DNA from: Neoceratodus forsteri
Taxonomy: Eukaryota; Chordata; Ceratodontiformes; Ceratodontidae
DNA length: 64,000 nt
Assembly: GCA_016271365.2 (NCBI GenBank)
Contig: JADMNL010000022.1
Location: 217,906,501-217,970,500, forward strand
Direction: 5' to 3'
The notes beneath the pieces are model-generated. The model made no database searches and was not told where the DNA came from. It was given only the letters and a program-made list of their open reading frames with translations. Position 1 is the first letter of the stretch. Every line of letters begins with the position of its first letter. Position numbers and translations under genes: made by a program. Below, in pieces: positions 11,859-21,484 of the stretch.

Positions 11859-12397
11859 TTTAACCTCACAGTCCCTCTTCCTGTCTTCCTCTTCTCACTC
11901 ATGTACCTAAAAAAAGGTATTGTCCCCTTTAAGTTACCCCTTTGGCTATCCTTGCCTCTGTTTGCATCTTTGCTCTCCTCACTGCTTTTCCTGCTTCCCT
12001 CTGCATTTCCTGGTACACTTCCCAATCCTCTTCCTTCATGCATGTACTTTTTGAAAGTTACCCTTTTAGCCTTAACCTTTTCAGCCACTTCCCCTGAGTA
12101 CTATTGCGGTCTCTTTTTTCCTTCTGTTTTCCTCACTTATTTTGCACAGGGGCTTGTTGCCTTTACTATGCCATCCCTTAATTTGGCCCACTGTTCCTCC
12201 ACCCACCTTGGCTGCCCCCCCCCCCCACTACGTTGTCTCTGAGGCATTATCCCATTTTTTTAACTCTGCCCTCCTGAAGTGCAGGAACCTTGTTCTTGGG
12301 TGGTTTGCTTTCACTGTGGACCTTATGCTGAATCACACTGTGCAGTGATCACTGGTCCCCAGGAGACCTCCCACCTTGAGGTCTGTAATAGTGTCCC
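10019..12397 (-). mobile_element. CR1-like LINE, 5'-truncated, inserted in the minisatellite
   Basis: Minus-strand non-LTR retrotransposon, broken by frameshifts. In coding order it has KGTIPFF (about 11,920), GPEGVHPRVLR (about 11,595-11,625), VPEDWRRADVVLLHKSGS (about 11,475-11,530), the catalytic FADDTK (about 10,940), YLGVILSDDHK (about 10,700), TRGHTMKL (about 10,320) and RVVNAWNSFPAEAVGAK (about 10,200-10,250). This is the RT domain and C-terminal tail of a CR1-group element; endonuclease and ORF1 are lost by 5' truncation. The 3' end carries an 8-bp repeat (ATGTTTCT twice, minus strand). Both edges abut minisatellite DNA that reads continuously when the LINE is removed. An (AC)n run at 11,824-11,856 lies within it. 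Confidence 0.87.
11824..11856. repeat. (AC)n microsatellite
   Basis: About 16 CA/AC dinucleotides inside the CR1-like LINE between the RT start and the upstream linker. Confidence 0.95.
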
Positions 12398-12505
12398 TTT
12401 TGTTATTGTATTGCATTCTAATACAATGGAAATATGCTGGAATACAATTATATTAGAATACAATACAGTAACAGTCACATGCTAAAATACTATAACATTA
12501 CAGGG

Positions 12506-12667
12506 AGAATACTGGATGGGCAACTATGCATAACCAGTGTGTTCTGCCACAGAAGGGTTCAGATTCCCTCTGACCTTGAGAGTGAAGCTTAAGAGGTCCG
12601 TAGGAATTAGAACCCTGAGGTGGCAAAACACACTGGTTGTGCACAGAGTTGCTCATCCTGTATTTTT
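12506..12667 (-). repeat. hairpin element, apex family 1 (inverted copy)
   Basis: Imperfect 160-bp inverted repeat. ACCAGTGTGTTCTGCCAC pairs with GGCAAAACACACTGGTTGTG, and TGGATGGGCAAC pairs with GTTGCTCATCC. The apex at 12,572-12,598 (ACCTTGAGAGTGAAGCTTAA) is the family 1 tip in reverse orientation. Confidence 0.85.
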
Positions 12668-12754
12668 TAAAGTGTATAGCACTGTGTGAAATATGTGTTT
12701 GTGAGTTCTTTTGCTTTCAAAATGACACTGACTCATGCAGTCTCTAGAGGTTCT

Positions 12755-12826
12755 AGAATGCTGTTCTACCACAGTAGGGTAGAATCACATTCCATGACCT
12801 TTGAACTGTGGTACAACAGCATTTTG
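12755..12826 (-). repeat. short hairpin partner of the composite unit (inverted copy)
   Basis: Arms AGAATGCTGTTCTACCACAG and CTGTGGTACAACAGCATTTT form a stem of about 18 bp. They match the arms at 8890-8967 and 13,805-13,876. Confidence 0.8.
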
Positions 12827-13804
12827 AAATGGATGGAATTCTATACAGAACAACACTCCACTATACACTATAGCAGAATGTGGTAAAAAAACACATTATT
12901 AGAATACAATGCAGTAAGTATAATGTACTAGAATACCATTACATTAGAATACAGTACAACAGTGGCAATAATATACTAGAATGCCATAGCACAGAATTCA
13001 GTACAGTAACAATAATATGCTAGAATACTATTACACTGTAATACAATGAAGTAACAATCATATGCCAGAATACCATTATAGCAAAATACTATACAGTAAC
13101 AATGGCATGTTAAAATATGATGTTCATGCATTCTAATATAATAAATTATCCTAAACCTAATGGCATTCTGCCATATTATTCTGTTACTGTATTGCATTGT
13201 ACTGGGACAGTATTAGCATACTAGATGCCAGCACAGTAGGCCTATTGGTCTATTAAGACTGCTTGTGCTTCAGCACCCTGATTGGGTACTGTAGCCCTCT
13301 ATCTGTCTCCTGTCATATTCTGCATTCTGTCATATTATTCTGTTACTGTATTATATTGCAATGTAATGGTATCCTAACATATTATTCTGTTACTGCATTG
13401 TACTGTAATGTAATATTCTTTCATTATTCTGTTACTGTATTGTACTGTAATTTATTTATTTTAATGTATGCATTTGTTTACTGGGTAAGTATTGTAATGT
13501 CACTGTAGCCTAGCATATTACTGTGTTACTCTATAGTACTGTATGTCATTAGACTGTAATACATTCTAGCACTGTATTATGTTATGGTATTGAATTCTAA
13601 GGTAGTGGTACTCTAGATTATTATTCTGTTACTGTATTGTATTTTAATGTCATGGCATTGTAGCATATTAATATGTCACTGTATTGACTTATGTTGTAAT
13701 ACTGTTATTGTATATTCTGTTACTGTACTGTAAAGTATTTAGTACTGTACTGCATTATAGTGTATAGTAGAGCATTGTTCTGTATGGAGTACCATCCCTT
13801 TACA

Positions 13805-13876
13805 TTTGCTGTTGTACCACAGTTCAAAGGTCATGAAATGTGACTGTACCCTTTATGGTATAACAGCATTCTGAAA
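13805..13876 (+). repeat. short hairpin partner of the composite unit
   Basis: Left arm TTGCTGTTGTACCACAG and right arm ATGGTATAACAGCATT around a loop with GTTCAAAGGTCATG. It is reverse complementary to the hairpin at 12,755-12,826. Confidence 0.75.
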
Positions 13877-13968
13877 CCTCTAGAGACTGCACAAGTCAGT
13901 TTAATTCTGAAAGCAGAACTACCACATGCACATTTCACATAATACTACACACTATAAAAAATACAGGA

Positions 13969-14121
13969 TGTGCAACTTTATATACAACCAGTGTGTTCTG
14001 CACCTCAGGGTTCTCATTCTCATAGACCTCTCGAGCTTCGCTCTCGAGGTCAGAGGGGATCAGAACTCCTCTGTGGCAGAACACACTGGTTGTGCATAAA
14101 GTTGCCCATCCAGTATTCTCT
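13969..14121 (+). repeat. hairpin element, apex family 1 (best copy)
   Basis: A 150-bp hairpin. ATACAGGATGTGCAACTTTA pairs with AAGTTGCCCATCCAGTAT, AACCAGTGTGTTCTGC pairs with GCAGAACACACTGGTT, and the tip at 14,025-14,051 is GACCTCTCGAG-CTTCG-CTCTCGAGGTC. The stem is nearly continuous, so it should extrude as a cruciform or fold as RNA. No coding capacity. It lies 74 bp left of the DIRS element. Confidence 0.88.
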
Positions 14122-14193
14122 ATATAATGGTATCCTAGAATATTATTGCAACTGTATTGTATTTGTATGTAATGGTACACTAGCATATCATTG

Positions 14194-14361
14194 TTCTAGG
14201 GACATGGATATGTTGTTCATCCACACTTATTGGCAGGTTCCTTGCCGCTTTAAATCTTGCCGGAAGGTCTTCAAGCTGGCTCCTCCCACCCACCCGGGTG
14301 GTAAAACTCTCAGCTCCGCCCCATGAGGCCAGATCTTCCTTACCGCTTGGAAGCTCAGGTT
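14194..14361 (+). repeat. DIRS left inverted terminal repeat
   Basis: Reverse complement of 19,880-20,042. It starts TTCTAGGGACATGG and contains CCTTGCCGCTTTAAATC, CCACCCACCCGGGTGG and GGAAGCTCAGGTT. Its outer 42 bases (14,194-14,236) recur inverted in the internal complementary region at 19,748-19,789. Confidence 0.92.
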
Positions 14362-14467
14362 CCCTCCTTAACGCGTTGCGCTTAAGACTGGTTCCTAATT
14401 CTTCGAAAAGTTTGAAACTGAAAAGTTTTTGCAAAAAGACTTCGGTCTTCTTCTCCTCGCGGCTGCG

Positions 14468-16520
14468 ATGGACAAATCGACTCCCGGATTTCGGAGGTGC
14501 CCTTGCGGGCAGAAGATGTCTAGGACGGATCCGCACTCCACGTGCGTCTACTGCCTGGGCCTTGAGCACGACCCGCAGGCCTGCGACTTGTGCTCTTCCT
14601 TTTCGGCCTACGTCCTTGAAGACCGTGCTGCCCGATTACAACTGGGGCGCCCCGAGAAAATAATTCCACGGTGAAATCTAAAGAGGCCCGATTGGCGGTG
14701 TCAGCGGCGGCCCAGTGTTCAGCGGATCAACGAGCAGATGATCGCCCTCGAGAAGAGGCGGCGGGCGCTTCTACCTCAGCTGCGGCATTTGTCCCGCTCT
14801 CTCTCGGTGCCTCTTACTCGGCTTCTTTTAAGGAGCTTTGTCTGACCCTCTCGACCAAAGGTGAGGGTCCAACTTCTTCGAGACCTTCTTCCAGGTCCAA
14901 AAAGAGCAAAAGTAAGTCTCTCCGTCGACGCTCTTGGGAGCGGGAAAGATCCCCTTCCCCTTGTCGACAGTCGACTTCGGTCGACCCCTCAGCTTCAGCC
15001 ACTGGCTTCACGGTGTCCCCGTCAGGCCAGCTGGCCGAGACTCCCGTCGACGCGGTCGAGATTTTTCTCGACCCGTTGGACGGGTTGTTGGCTGGAGAAG
15101 CTGAAAATCCCCTCTCCCCGGTTCCCCCGGTGGGAGTTGAGGATCCCGTCGGCTTGTCTGTGCCTCCGGTTCCGGAGCCTACGGTGGGATCGTCCGAGCC
15201 GAGGGGAGTGCCGATTTCTGACACTTCTCCTCGCCTTCCTCAGCCTAGTCGAGACTCTCGGTCTCGGTCTCGGACATCCTCGCGGTCCAACCGATCCGCC
15301 GTCATGGGCGGAATCACCGATCCAGCACATGACAGCGCGCCGCCGCTCTTCCTCTTCCTCGGACGAGGGGAGGCTTTGGCGCAAGTTGCGTCGGATGTAC
15401 GAGGAACTTATGTGGCAACAGCTCCTTTTGACTGGGAATAAGCCGACCCAGTCGTCTTCCCCGGCCATTAAGTGGCTGTCACCGAAGCAGCCGAAACAAC
15501 CCCTCGTTGTAGTGGAGGAGCCTGTTCTCAGGCCGGTTGTTTGGCCAATTCCAGCTGCCCCACCGATTCTGGTGGAGCCTCCGCCCCCACAGCCATTAGT
15601 TGGGGCTCCAACCAAAAATTCTCAGTCGGCTTTGGGTTTGCCCCATAGGCTGTCGGTCACCCTCACTCCCGATAAACCTCGGCAGGTGGAGGGTGGCTCA
15701 GGGCCGAGGCAGCTCTTTGAGACTCTTCTGAGTCCGATGATGGTTTCTCCCTCTTCTCCAAGCGCATAGACTTGGAGTCCTCAGGAGGACAGTCAATGGA
15801 CGATAGCCCTTCGTCCTTCTTAGGGTTGCTTCGACTCATCTCGGAGTCCACCGGGATGAAGCTCGAACCTGTTTCTAAATGGGCCAGGTATCCCCTCACG
15901 GAGATTCTGGACTGAGGGGATTCTCCTTCGGAGGCCTTTCTGGTGGCCGAAACCATAGTGGGTCCGGCCTTGGAACTTTGGCAGCGTCCTGCTTCCTGCC
16001 CTGCACCTTCGGCCAGGTTGGCCAGGAAGTATGCGGTCCCTACCGGTTCCCTGTCCGGTTTTTCGGAACACCCCTCGGCCGAGGGGTTGGTTACCGACAG
16101 CGTTTTCCAGCATGCCGGGAATGCCAGGGATGTGGACAAACCTCCCAACAAGGAATCCAAGAAATTGGATTATGCCAGGCGAAAAGTCTATGCTGCGTCC
16201 TCTCTCGGCCATCGTCAGGCCAGTTCGGCCGTCCTCATGGCACATTTTTCTCACGTCCTGTTGGGCTCCCTGGATGAGGTTGTCCCTCATCTTTCCGCAG
16301 ATCTGCAGACTACCGTCAGGCAGGTGCGGGACCAGGGCAGGGCAGTGGCTAAACAGCAGCTCCAGACTGCGTTAGACATCGGGGACTCATGTGCCAGGTC
16401 TGTGGCGGCCGCAGTGGCCATGCGTCGTCGGGCTTGGCTGAGGATATCCACCTTTGCCGGATACCCAGCACAAGTTGGCGGATGTTCCCTTTGGGGACTG
16501 ACCTCTTGACCCTGGGGTGG
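14468..16520 (+). pseudogene. DIRS gag-like ORF, broken
   Basis: The ATG at 14,468 opens a Cys/His-rich start (CPCGQKMS, then CVYCLGLEHDPQACDLC by residue 45), typical of vertebrate DIRS gag N termini. The frame stops at 14,672 and continues, frameshifted, as a long Ser/Pro/Arg-rich stretch (14,671-15,441), then in another frame to about 15,770. The structured C-terminal part (15,943-16,509) includes RRKVYAASSLGHRQ, VAKQQLQTALDIGDSC and AVAMRRRAWLRIS, which I recognise from DIRS gags. The protein would bind and package element RNA. At least two frameshifts and a stop at about 15,914 inactivate it. Confidence 0.78.
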
Positions 16521-16817
16521 AAGGTCACCTGCAGAGGATCAAGAAGTCCAATGCTACCTTGGACTTGGTCTCTTCCGCTCAGAAGGACAAGGCACAAGCC
16601 ACAGCCTAAGCCCTTTGTCCTTCTGCGCCAGCGGCCCGCCCGGCCAACAACGTCAGGGCACAGGCTCGACCTTGGTATCCCAAGCCCAAGCCGTCGGCTT
16701 CCTCCAACAGGAAGCAGGAGGTAAGGCCAGGAGGTTCCTCGGCGGTCCCTCCTCCAAGCCTGCCCAGTGGCGGGCTGAGGGTGTCGCCCATCCCTGTCAC
16801 CCCACCCCTGGTTCCCC

Positions 16818-17745
16818 GTGAGGGCGGCTCAGAACACTTCCTTTCCGCCTGGTCACTGTTACCATGGACAGGTGGGTACTGAGGTGGTGGGAAAAGGCCT
16901 ACCTCTGGAATTCGAGCAGGCCCCACCCTTCAGAGCCATCGCACCTCGGGGGCCTGGGTCCGCAGCCTCACTGGCGGCTCGCCGAGCCGACGTCGCCTCT
17001 CCTCCTCCAAAGGAGGTGATCACGGAGTGGAGGACCCCCTTCAGACCAGGGGTTCATGTCCAGGTATTTCCTGGTTCTGAAGCAGACGGGGGCTGGCGCC
17101 CATTCTCGACCTACGACCTGAACAAGTTCCTAAGGTCTCGAACCTTCAGAATGGTCACTCTGGCCAGATAATACCATCTCTGGAACACGGCATGTGGTTC
17201 TGCTCTCTGGACCTACAGGGCCAGCGTTCTTTCACGTCCCTATCCGTCCGTCACATTGGAGATTCCTCCGCTTTCGAGCAGAGGGATCCCTCTTCGAGTT
17301 CCGAGCCATGCCCTCCAGCTTATCTCCAGCTCCCAGGGTCTTCACCAAATGCATGGCAGTGGTGACAGCATTCCTGCAGCGCCGAGGGGTCCGGGTGTAC
17401 CCTTACCTGGACGATTGGCTGATAGCAGCCTCCTCCAGACGGGAGGTGGAGCAGTCCAGAGATCTGGCCCTCCAGGTTTGCTCTCGAGTTGGCCTTCTCA
17501 TCAACGAGGCCAAGTCGGAACTCGAGCCAAAGCAGGTGATCCTGTTCATCGGGGCAGAGCTCGACTCTCTTGGAGCCAGAGCACAACTCCCAGCAGACAG
17601 GGCCGAGGTTCTTACCTCCTTTGCCCAATCATTTCTGGTTGGGCAATCGTGCCCTGCCCGGGACTTCCTGCGCCTTCTGGGTCTCATGGCGGCCTGTACC
17701 AGCGTGGTCCGTTGGGCCCGCTGGCACATGCGCCCCCTTCAGTGA
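16818..17745 (+). pseudogene. DIRS reverse transcriptase, broken
   Basis: RT domain in two frame segments. The first (16,818-17,171) ends with WRPFSTYDLNKFLRSRTFRM, the region before the first catalytic Asp. The second (17,194-17,745) contains FRAMPSSLSPAPRVFTKCM and the catalytic motif VYPYLDDWLIAAS (about 17,395-17,430), the characteristic DIRS form of YxDD. Two stops at about 17,169-17,174 separate the parts, and the GLY/DAYFH segment with the first catalytic Asp lies in the damaged join. It copies element RNA using the inverted and complementary repeats as internal primers. The RNase H follows in an overlapping frame. Confidence 0.88.
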
Positions 17746-18265
17746 GGACTGGCCAGCCAGTGGTCTGGCGCTGCGATCCTTTGGACCAGCTAGTGATAGT
17801 GACCAGGAGATGTGGGCAGCTCTCCAGTGGTGGACCGTTCCATTCCATTTGCAGGAGGGCATCCCGTTTGTCCGCCCCGAGCCGACGGTCTCTCTATCGA
17901 CCGATGCCTCTCTGATGGGTTGGGGTGCCCATCTGGGGGAACACCGAGTGCATGGCCTCTGGTCCCCGTGGGAGTCCCGATGCCACATCAACCTGCTGGA
18001 GCTCCGAGCGGTCCGCCTAGCTCTCACCGCCTTTGCTCCGTTTCTCTGGGGTCAAGTGGTCCGAGTCCAGATGGACAATACCACGACCATGTACTACCTG
18101 AACCGCCAGGGCGGGACGCGCTCCATGCTTCTATACAAGGAAGCTCTCCACATTTGGTCACTCGTGCGCAGCCTGGAGGCGGATCTCCTAGCCATTCATG
18201 TGGCAGGAGCCTCCAACACCCTGGCCGATGCCCTGAGCCGGATAGGGGCTGCATCTCACGAATAG
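17745..18265 (+). pseudogene. DIRS RNase H domain
   Basis: An open frame (within 17,570-18,265) follows the RT without a gap. Catalytic carboxylates are visible in order: STDAS (first Asp), INLLELRAVRLAL (Glu), VQMDNTTTMYYLN (Asp) and NTLADALSR (last Asp). This is a complete four-carboxylate RNase H, closed by a TAG after ASHE at about 18,264. The domain degrades the RNA of the RNA:DNA hybrid. Frame differs from the RT by a shift near 17,745; the domain itself is intact. Confidence 0.88.
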
Positions 18266-18299
18266 TCTCTCCTGCCGGAGGTAGTACAAGATCTGTTCT

Positions 18300-19740
18300 C
18301 CCACTGGGGCACAACTCAGGTGGACCTGTTTGCCTCCAGGGAGAACGTGAAGCTGAGGCTGTTTCATGCCCACCTCCCTCAGCAGGGCTCGCTGCAGGGG
18401 GATGCCTTCTCGAGGCTGTGGACCCCGGGCCTCTTCTACGTCTTTCCCCCATTTCCCTTGATTCACAAGGTGCTTCTCAAAGCAAGGAGGGACAAGGCGC
18501 AGGTGATCCTGATAGCCCCAGACTGGCCCGCCAGTTCTGGTACCCAGATCTCCTCAGCCTCAGCTCCAGGCTCCGAGGCAGCTTCCAGCTCGCCGGACCT
18601 GCTTTCAGTCAATCAGGGAAGGTGTTCCATCGGACCTTCAATCCCTGCACCTGGCCGGCCTGGTTCCTGGCGGCTAGAGTTCCAGGCCTTGGGTCTTTCC
18701 GGAGGTCCTCAATGTTGTTGAGGCATCCCGTGAGAGTCGACCAGAAAATGCTATGCCTTCAAATGGAAGAGATTCTCCATTTGCTGTCAGGGCAAGGGCT
18801 TGGACCCTTCCTCCTGTTCTGTGGCAAGCATTTTGGACTATTTATGGTCCCTTTCTAGTCAAGGGCTTAGGTCGATGACCCTAAAGGTGCACCTGGCAGC
18901 CATCTCTGCTTACCAGGCGTGGGCTGGGAAGCAGTCGATGGCGCAGGAAAAGGTGGTCGGGCGCTTTTTCAAAGGCCTTGATCACAGTTCCCCTCCGGTG
19001 CGAGAACCTCCACCTCCGTGGGATTTACTGCTGGTACTGGCAAAGCTCATGGGCAAGCCATTCGAACCAATGCACAGGTGTGATCTCTCTCACCTGTCGT
19101 GGAAGACCGCCTTCTTGGTGGCTATCACGTCAGCCAGAAGGATGGGACAGCTCCAGGCGCTTTGCATCGAGTCTTCTTACCTGGTCTTCCACAGGGACAA
19201 GGTCGTCCTGCGCCCCCACCGAAATTCCTTCCGAAGGTGGTGTCGAGTTTCACCTTAACCAGGTGCTGACTCTGCGGTGTTCTACCCCAATCACACCTCG
19301 GAGGCCAAATATAGGCTCCATACTCTGGACCCTAGAAGGCTAGCTTATAAGGCGCATGGCTAAAATCGGGAGAGGTTCGCCAGCTGTTTGTCACCTACGC
19401 TGAAGCACGCACCTGGCAGACCTGCAGCTAGCGGACGATAGGCAGGTGGGTCACCTCCTGCATAGATCGCTGCTATAAGTTGGCGGGCATGGAGCCTCCC
19501 AGAGGATAAGAGCTCATTCTACCGTCATACTGCTGCATCGGTGGCTGCTTCAGGGCGTCCCTATCCAGGAAATCTGCAGGGCTGCTACCTGGAAGTCAGC
19601 ACACACCTTTATTACCCATTACCACATCGATCTTGAGTCACGCCGGGATGCTGGTTTTGGGGCCTCGGTTCTCCAGTCCTTATTTCCCCAAGTAAATATT
19701 GGGGGTGTGCACCTTGCCTCCCTCCTCCCGGAGAACTGCT
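18300..19740 (+). pseudogene. DIRS tyrosine recombinase, broken
   Basis: The upstream linker (18,300-18,790) carries DLFASRENVKLRLF and APDWPASSGTQ, usual after the RNase H in DIRS elements. The recombinase core begins near 18,800: TLKVHLAAISAYQAW, then FLVAITSARRMGQLQAL (about 19,110-19,163), which holds the first catalytic Arg. The frame fails at about 19,257. Downstream, AHSTVILLHRW and AATWKSAHTFITHYHID (about 19,510-19,625) correspond to the His-x-x-Arg box and the region of the Tyr nucleophile. The Arg expected after AHST is missing and the Tyr is present. The enzyme would integrate the circular intermediate; this copy cannot. Confidence 0.82.
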
Positions 19741-19747
19741 AGGAGTC

Positions 19748-19847
19748 TGCCAATAAGTGTGGATGAACAACATATCCATGTCCCTAGAAATACAGGTTAC
19801 TCACCTGTAACAGGAGTTCTAGGAATGGTATGTGTTGTTCATCCACA
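19748..19847 (-). repeat. DIRS internal complementary region
   Basis: Two abutting segments. 19,748-19,789 is the reverse complement of the left outer edge (14,194-14,236); 19,791-19,847 is the reverse complement of the right outer edge (20,013-20,069). Together they form a head-to-tail image of the circle junction, ACCTGTA-TTT-CTAGGG on the minus strand. This is the diagnostic template that lets DIRS elements restore both ends during circle formation. Confidence 0.93.
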
Positions 19848-19879
19848 TGACCCACCCGACCTCCCCGGCTTCGACGCAC

Positions 19880-20068
19880 AACCTGAGCTTCCAGCGGGCC
19901 AGATCTGGCGTCATGGGGCGGAGCCGAGAGTTTTACCACCCGGGTGGGTGGGAGGAGCCAGCTTGAAGACCTTCCGGCAAGATTTAAAGCGGCAAGGAAC
20001 CTGCCAATAAGTGTGGATGAACAACATATACCATTCCTAGAACTCCTGTTACAGGTGAGTAACCTGTA
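19880..20068 (-). repeat. DIRS right inverted terminal repeat with extension
   Basis: 19,880-20,042 mirrors the left repeat. It extends about 26 bases further (AACTCCTGTTACAGGTGAG, then TAACCTGTA) than the left copy. That extension contains its own small palindrome, TTACAGGTGAGTAA with ACAGG and CCTGT. Unequal terminal repeats are usual for DIRS elements. Confidence 0.92.
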
Positions 20069-20427
20069 TTTACTGTATTGTATTCTTATGTAATGGTACT
20101 CTAGCATATTATGGTTACTGTATTGTATTGTTATGAAATGGTACTCCAGCATATCATTGTTACTGTACTGTATTCTTATGTAACGGTACTCTAGCATATA
20201 ATTGTTACTGTACTGCATTCTTATGTAATGGTACGCTAGCATATCACTGTTACTGTATTTTATTCTAATGAAATTGTATTCTACTACTGAAATTGTATTC
20301 TACCATAATATTACAACTGTACTGTAGTCTAATGAAATTATTATTCTAGAATATTATTGTACTGCATTGTAATATAATGGTATTCTAGCATATTACTGTA
20401 TTGTATTGTACTGTACTGTATTGTATT

Positions 20428-20480
20428 AGGAACACAGAATTTGATGGCAGATAAGGGCCACTGCCTATTCTATCTTTTTT
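20428..20480 (-). pseudogene. CR1-like LINE 3' end fragment, split by SINE copy 2
   Basis: AGGAACACAGAATTTGATGG and CAGATAAGGGCC resemble the 3' end at 10,019-10,060 (AAACATGGAATCTGTCGGCA). The fragment continues right of the SINE at about 21,048-21,105. Too short for coding signal. Confidence 0.6.
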
Positions 20481-21063
20481 TTTTATCACAGCTGCTGTTT
20501 TTCCTCTGCTGCAGCGCAATCCAGCATGGGGCATCCAGCCGCCAGCCGTGACCACCTGGATTGCTGGGCAGCTCAAACCAGTACCCAGGAGGATCCAGGA
20601 CAGCCATCATGCTGTCCTGCTGGAGGGCCCCCCTCAGCTGCTCCCAGCCAGGACAGCCCTGGACCCTCCCTGATGGGAGTCCACACAAGTCCTCCGGGCA
20701 GCCCAGGGTGCGGCCATCAAACTGCACGGTCGCACCCAGCCCTGTTCATTGTTCTTGTCCCCATGGGAACACAGATGTGCAATGATGTCAGACACTGTGT
20801 GCCAACATCCACCGGTCCCCTCCCTGACTATCACCTTGCTGGTAGTACCCCCGGGCATCCCCAGAGGTCGCTACCACACGATATCTGATCCCCAACCCAC
20901 CCCAGGACTAGGAGAGCAGTCATCAGATGCTCAATCCTAGTCCTCCCCTGCTGACCACGATGGCCCAGGCTCACTCCTGAACCCGGGCCACCAGCATGGT
21001 GCGAGGTGTGGCATCCAGCGCCTCAACCCTCAGCGTCACCAGGCCAGCTATTCTATCTTTTTT
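20465..21063 (-). mobile_element. tRNA-derived SINE, copy 2, with target-site duplication
   Basis: Minus-strand copy. The head at its right end reads GCTGGCCTGGTGACGCTGAG, then GGTTGAGGCGCTGGATGCC, on the minus strand, with a CCCGGGTTCAGGAGTGAGCC B-box-like block. Its A-rich tail is at 20,481-20,490. A 16-bp direct duplication CTATTCTATCTTTTTT (20,465-20,480 and 21,048-21,063) brackets it. Body length is about 565 bp. Confidence 0.85.
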
Positions 21064-21484
21064 AATTGTCGCAGACATCACTTGATCTACAGCACCATCT
21101 CCCATTGTTTTGAAATGAAATTGTATTCTGAAATATAGTATCTACAGTACTGTATTATGCTGCAATGTAATTGTATTCTAGCACATTATTGCAGCTGTAC
21201 TGTAGTCTGATGAAATTATATTATAGCATATTATTATTGTATTGTTTTGAAATGGAATGGTATTCTAAAATATTAGTTTCTACAGTATTGTATTGTTTTG
21301 TGTTGTACTGCAATGTAATAGTATTCTAGCATATTATTGCAACTGTACTTCAGTCTGATGAAATTATATTCTAGCGTATTATTGTTATGGCACTGTATTT
21401 TAGTAGTATTCTAGCATATTATTGCATTGTACTGTATGGTATTGTTTTGAAATAGAATGGTATTCTAAAATATTAACTTCTACA

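Larger units (their letters stand above)
12398..14195. repeat. large inverted duplication within the minisatellite
   Basis: The left arm (about 12,430-13,200) and right arm (about 13,310-14,190) are reverse complements in gross structure. The left half has the minisatellite and both hairpins in minus orientation; the right half has them in plus orientation. For example GAATACTGGATGGGCAACTA at 12,507 pairs with TTGCCCATCCAGTATTC at about 14,101-14,118. The spacer near 13,200-13,310 is unique sequence. The arms are diverged, so this is an old inversion-duplication or a foldback element grown from the satellite. Confidence 0.8.
14196..20068 (+). mobile_element. DIRS-type tyrosine-recombinase retrotransposon, near full length
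   Basis: A 5.9-kb element with the complete DIRS plan: left inverted terminal repeat, gag, RT/RNase H, tyrosine recombinase, internal complementary region, right inverted terminal repeat. GC content is much higher than in the AT-rich satellite around it. No DDE integrase is seen; DIRS elements integrate by a tyrosine recombinase acting on a circular DNA intermediate. All reading frames are interrupted, so this copy is inactive. The edges join satellite DNA that reads through (ATCATT..ACTGTATTG) without a normal target duplication, as expected of the family. Confidence 0.93.
20072..21484. repeat. minisatellite, right block
   Basis: The 45-bp repeat resumes directly at the DIRS edge (ACTGTATTGTATTCTTATG...). 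It runs to about 20,427 and, after a LINE fragment and SINE copy 2, from 21,110 to 21,484. Units here are more diverged (GTATTCTAGCATATTATTGC). Confidence 0.9.

Noticed and set aside
15022..15615. 197-codon minus-strand Arg-rich frame
   Set aside because: Antisense of the GC-rich DIRS gag; no motif and no independent support.
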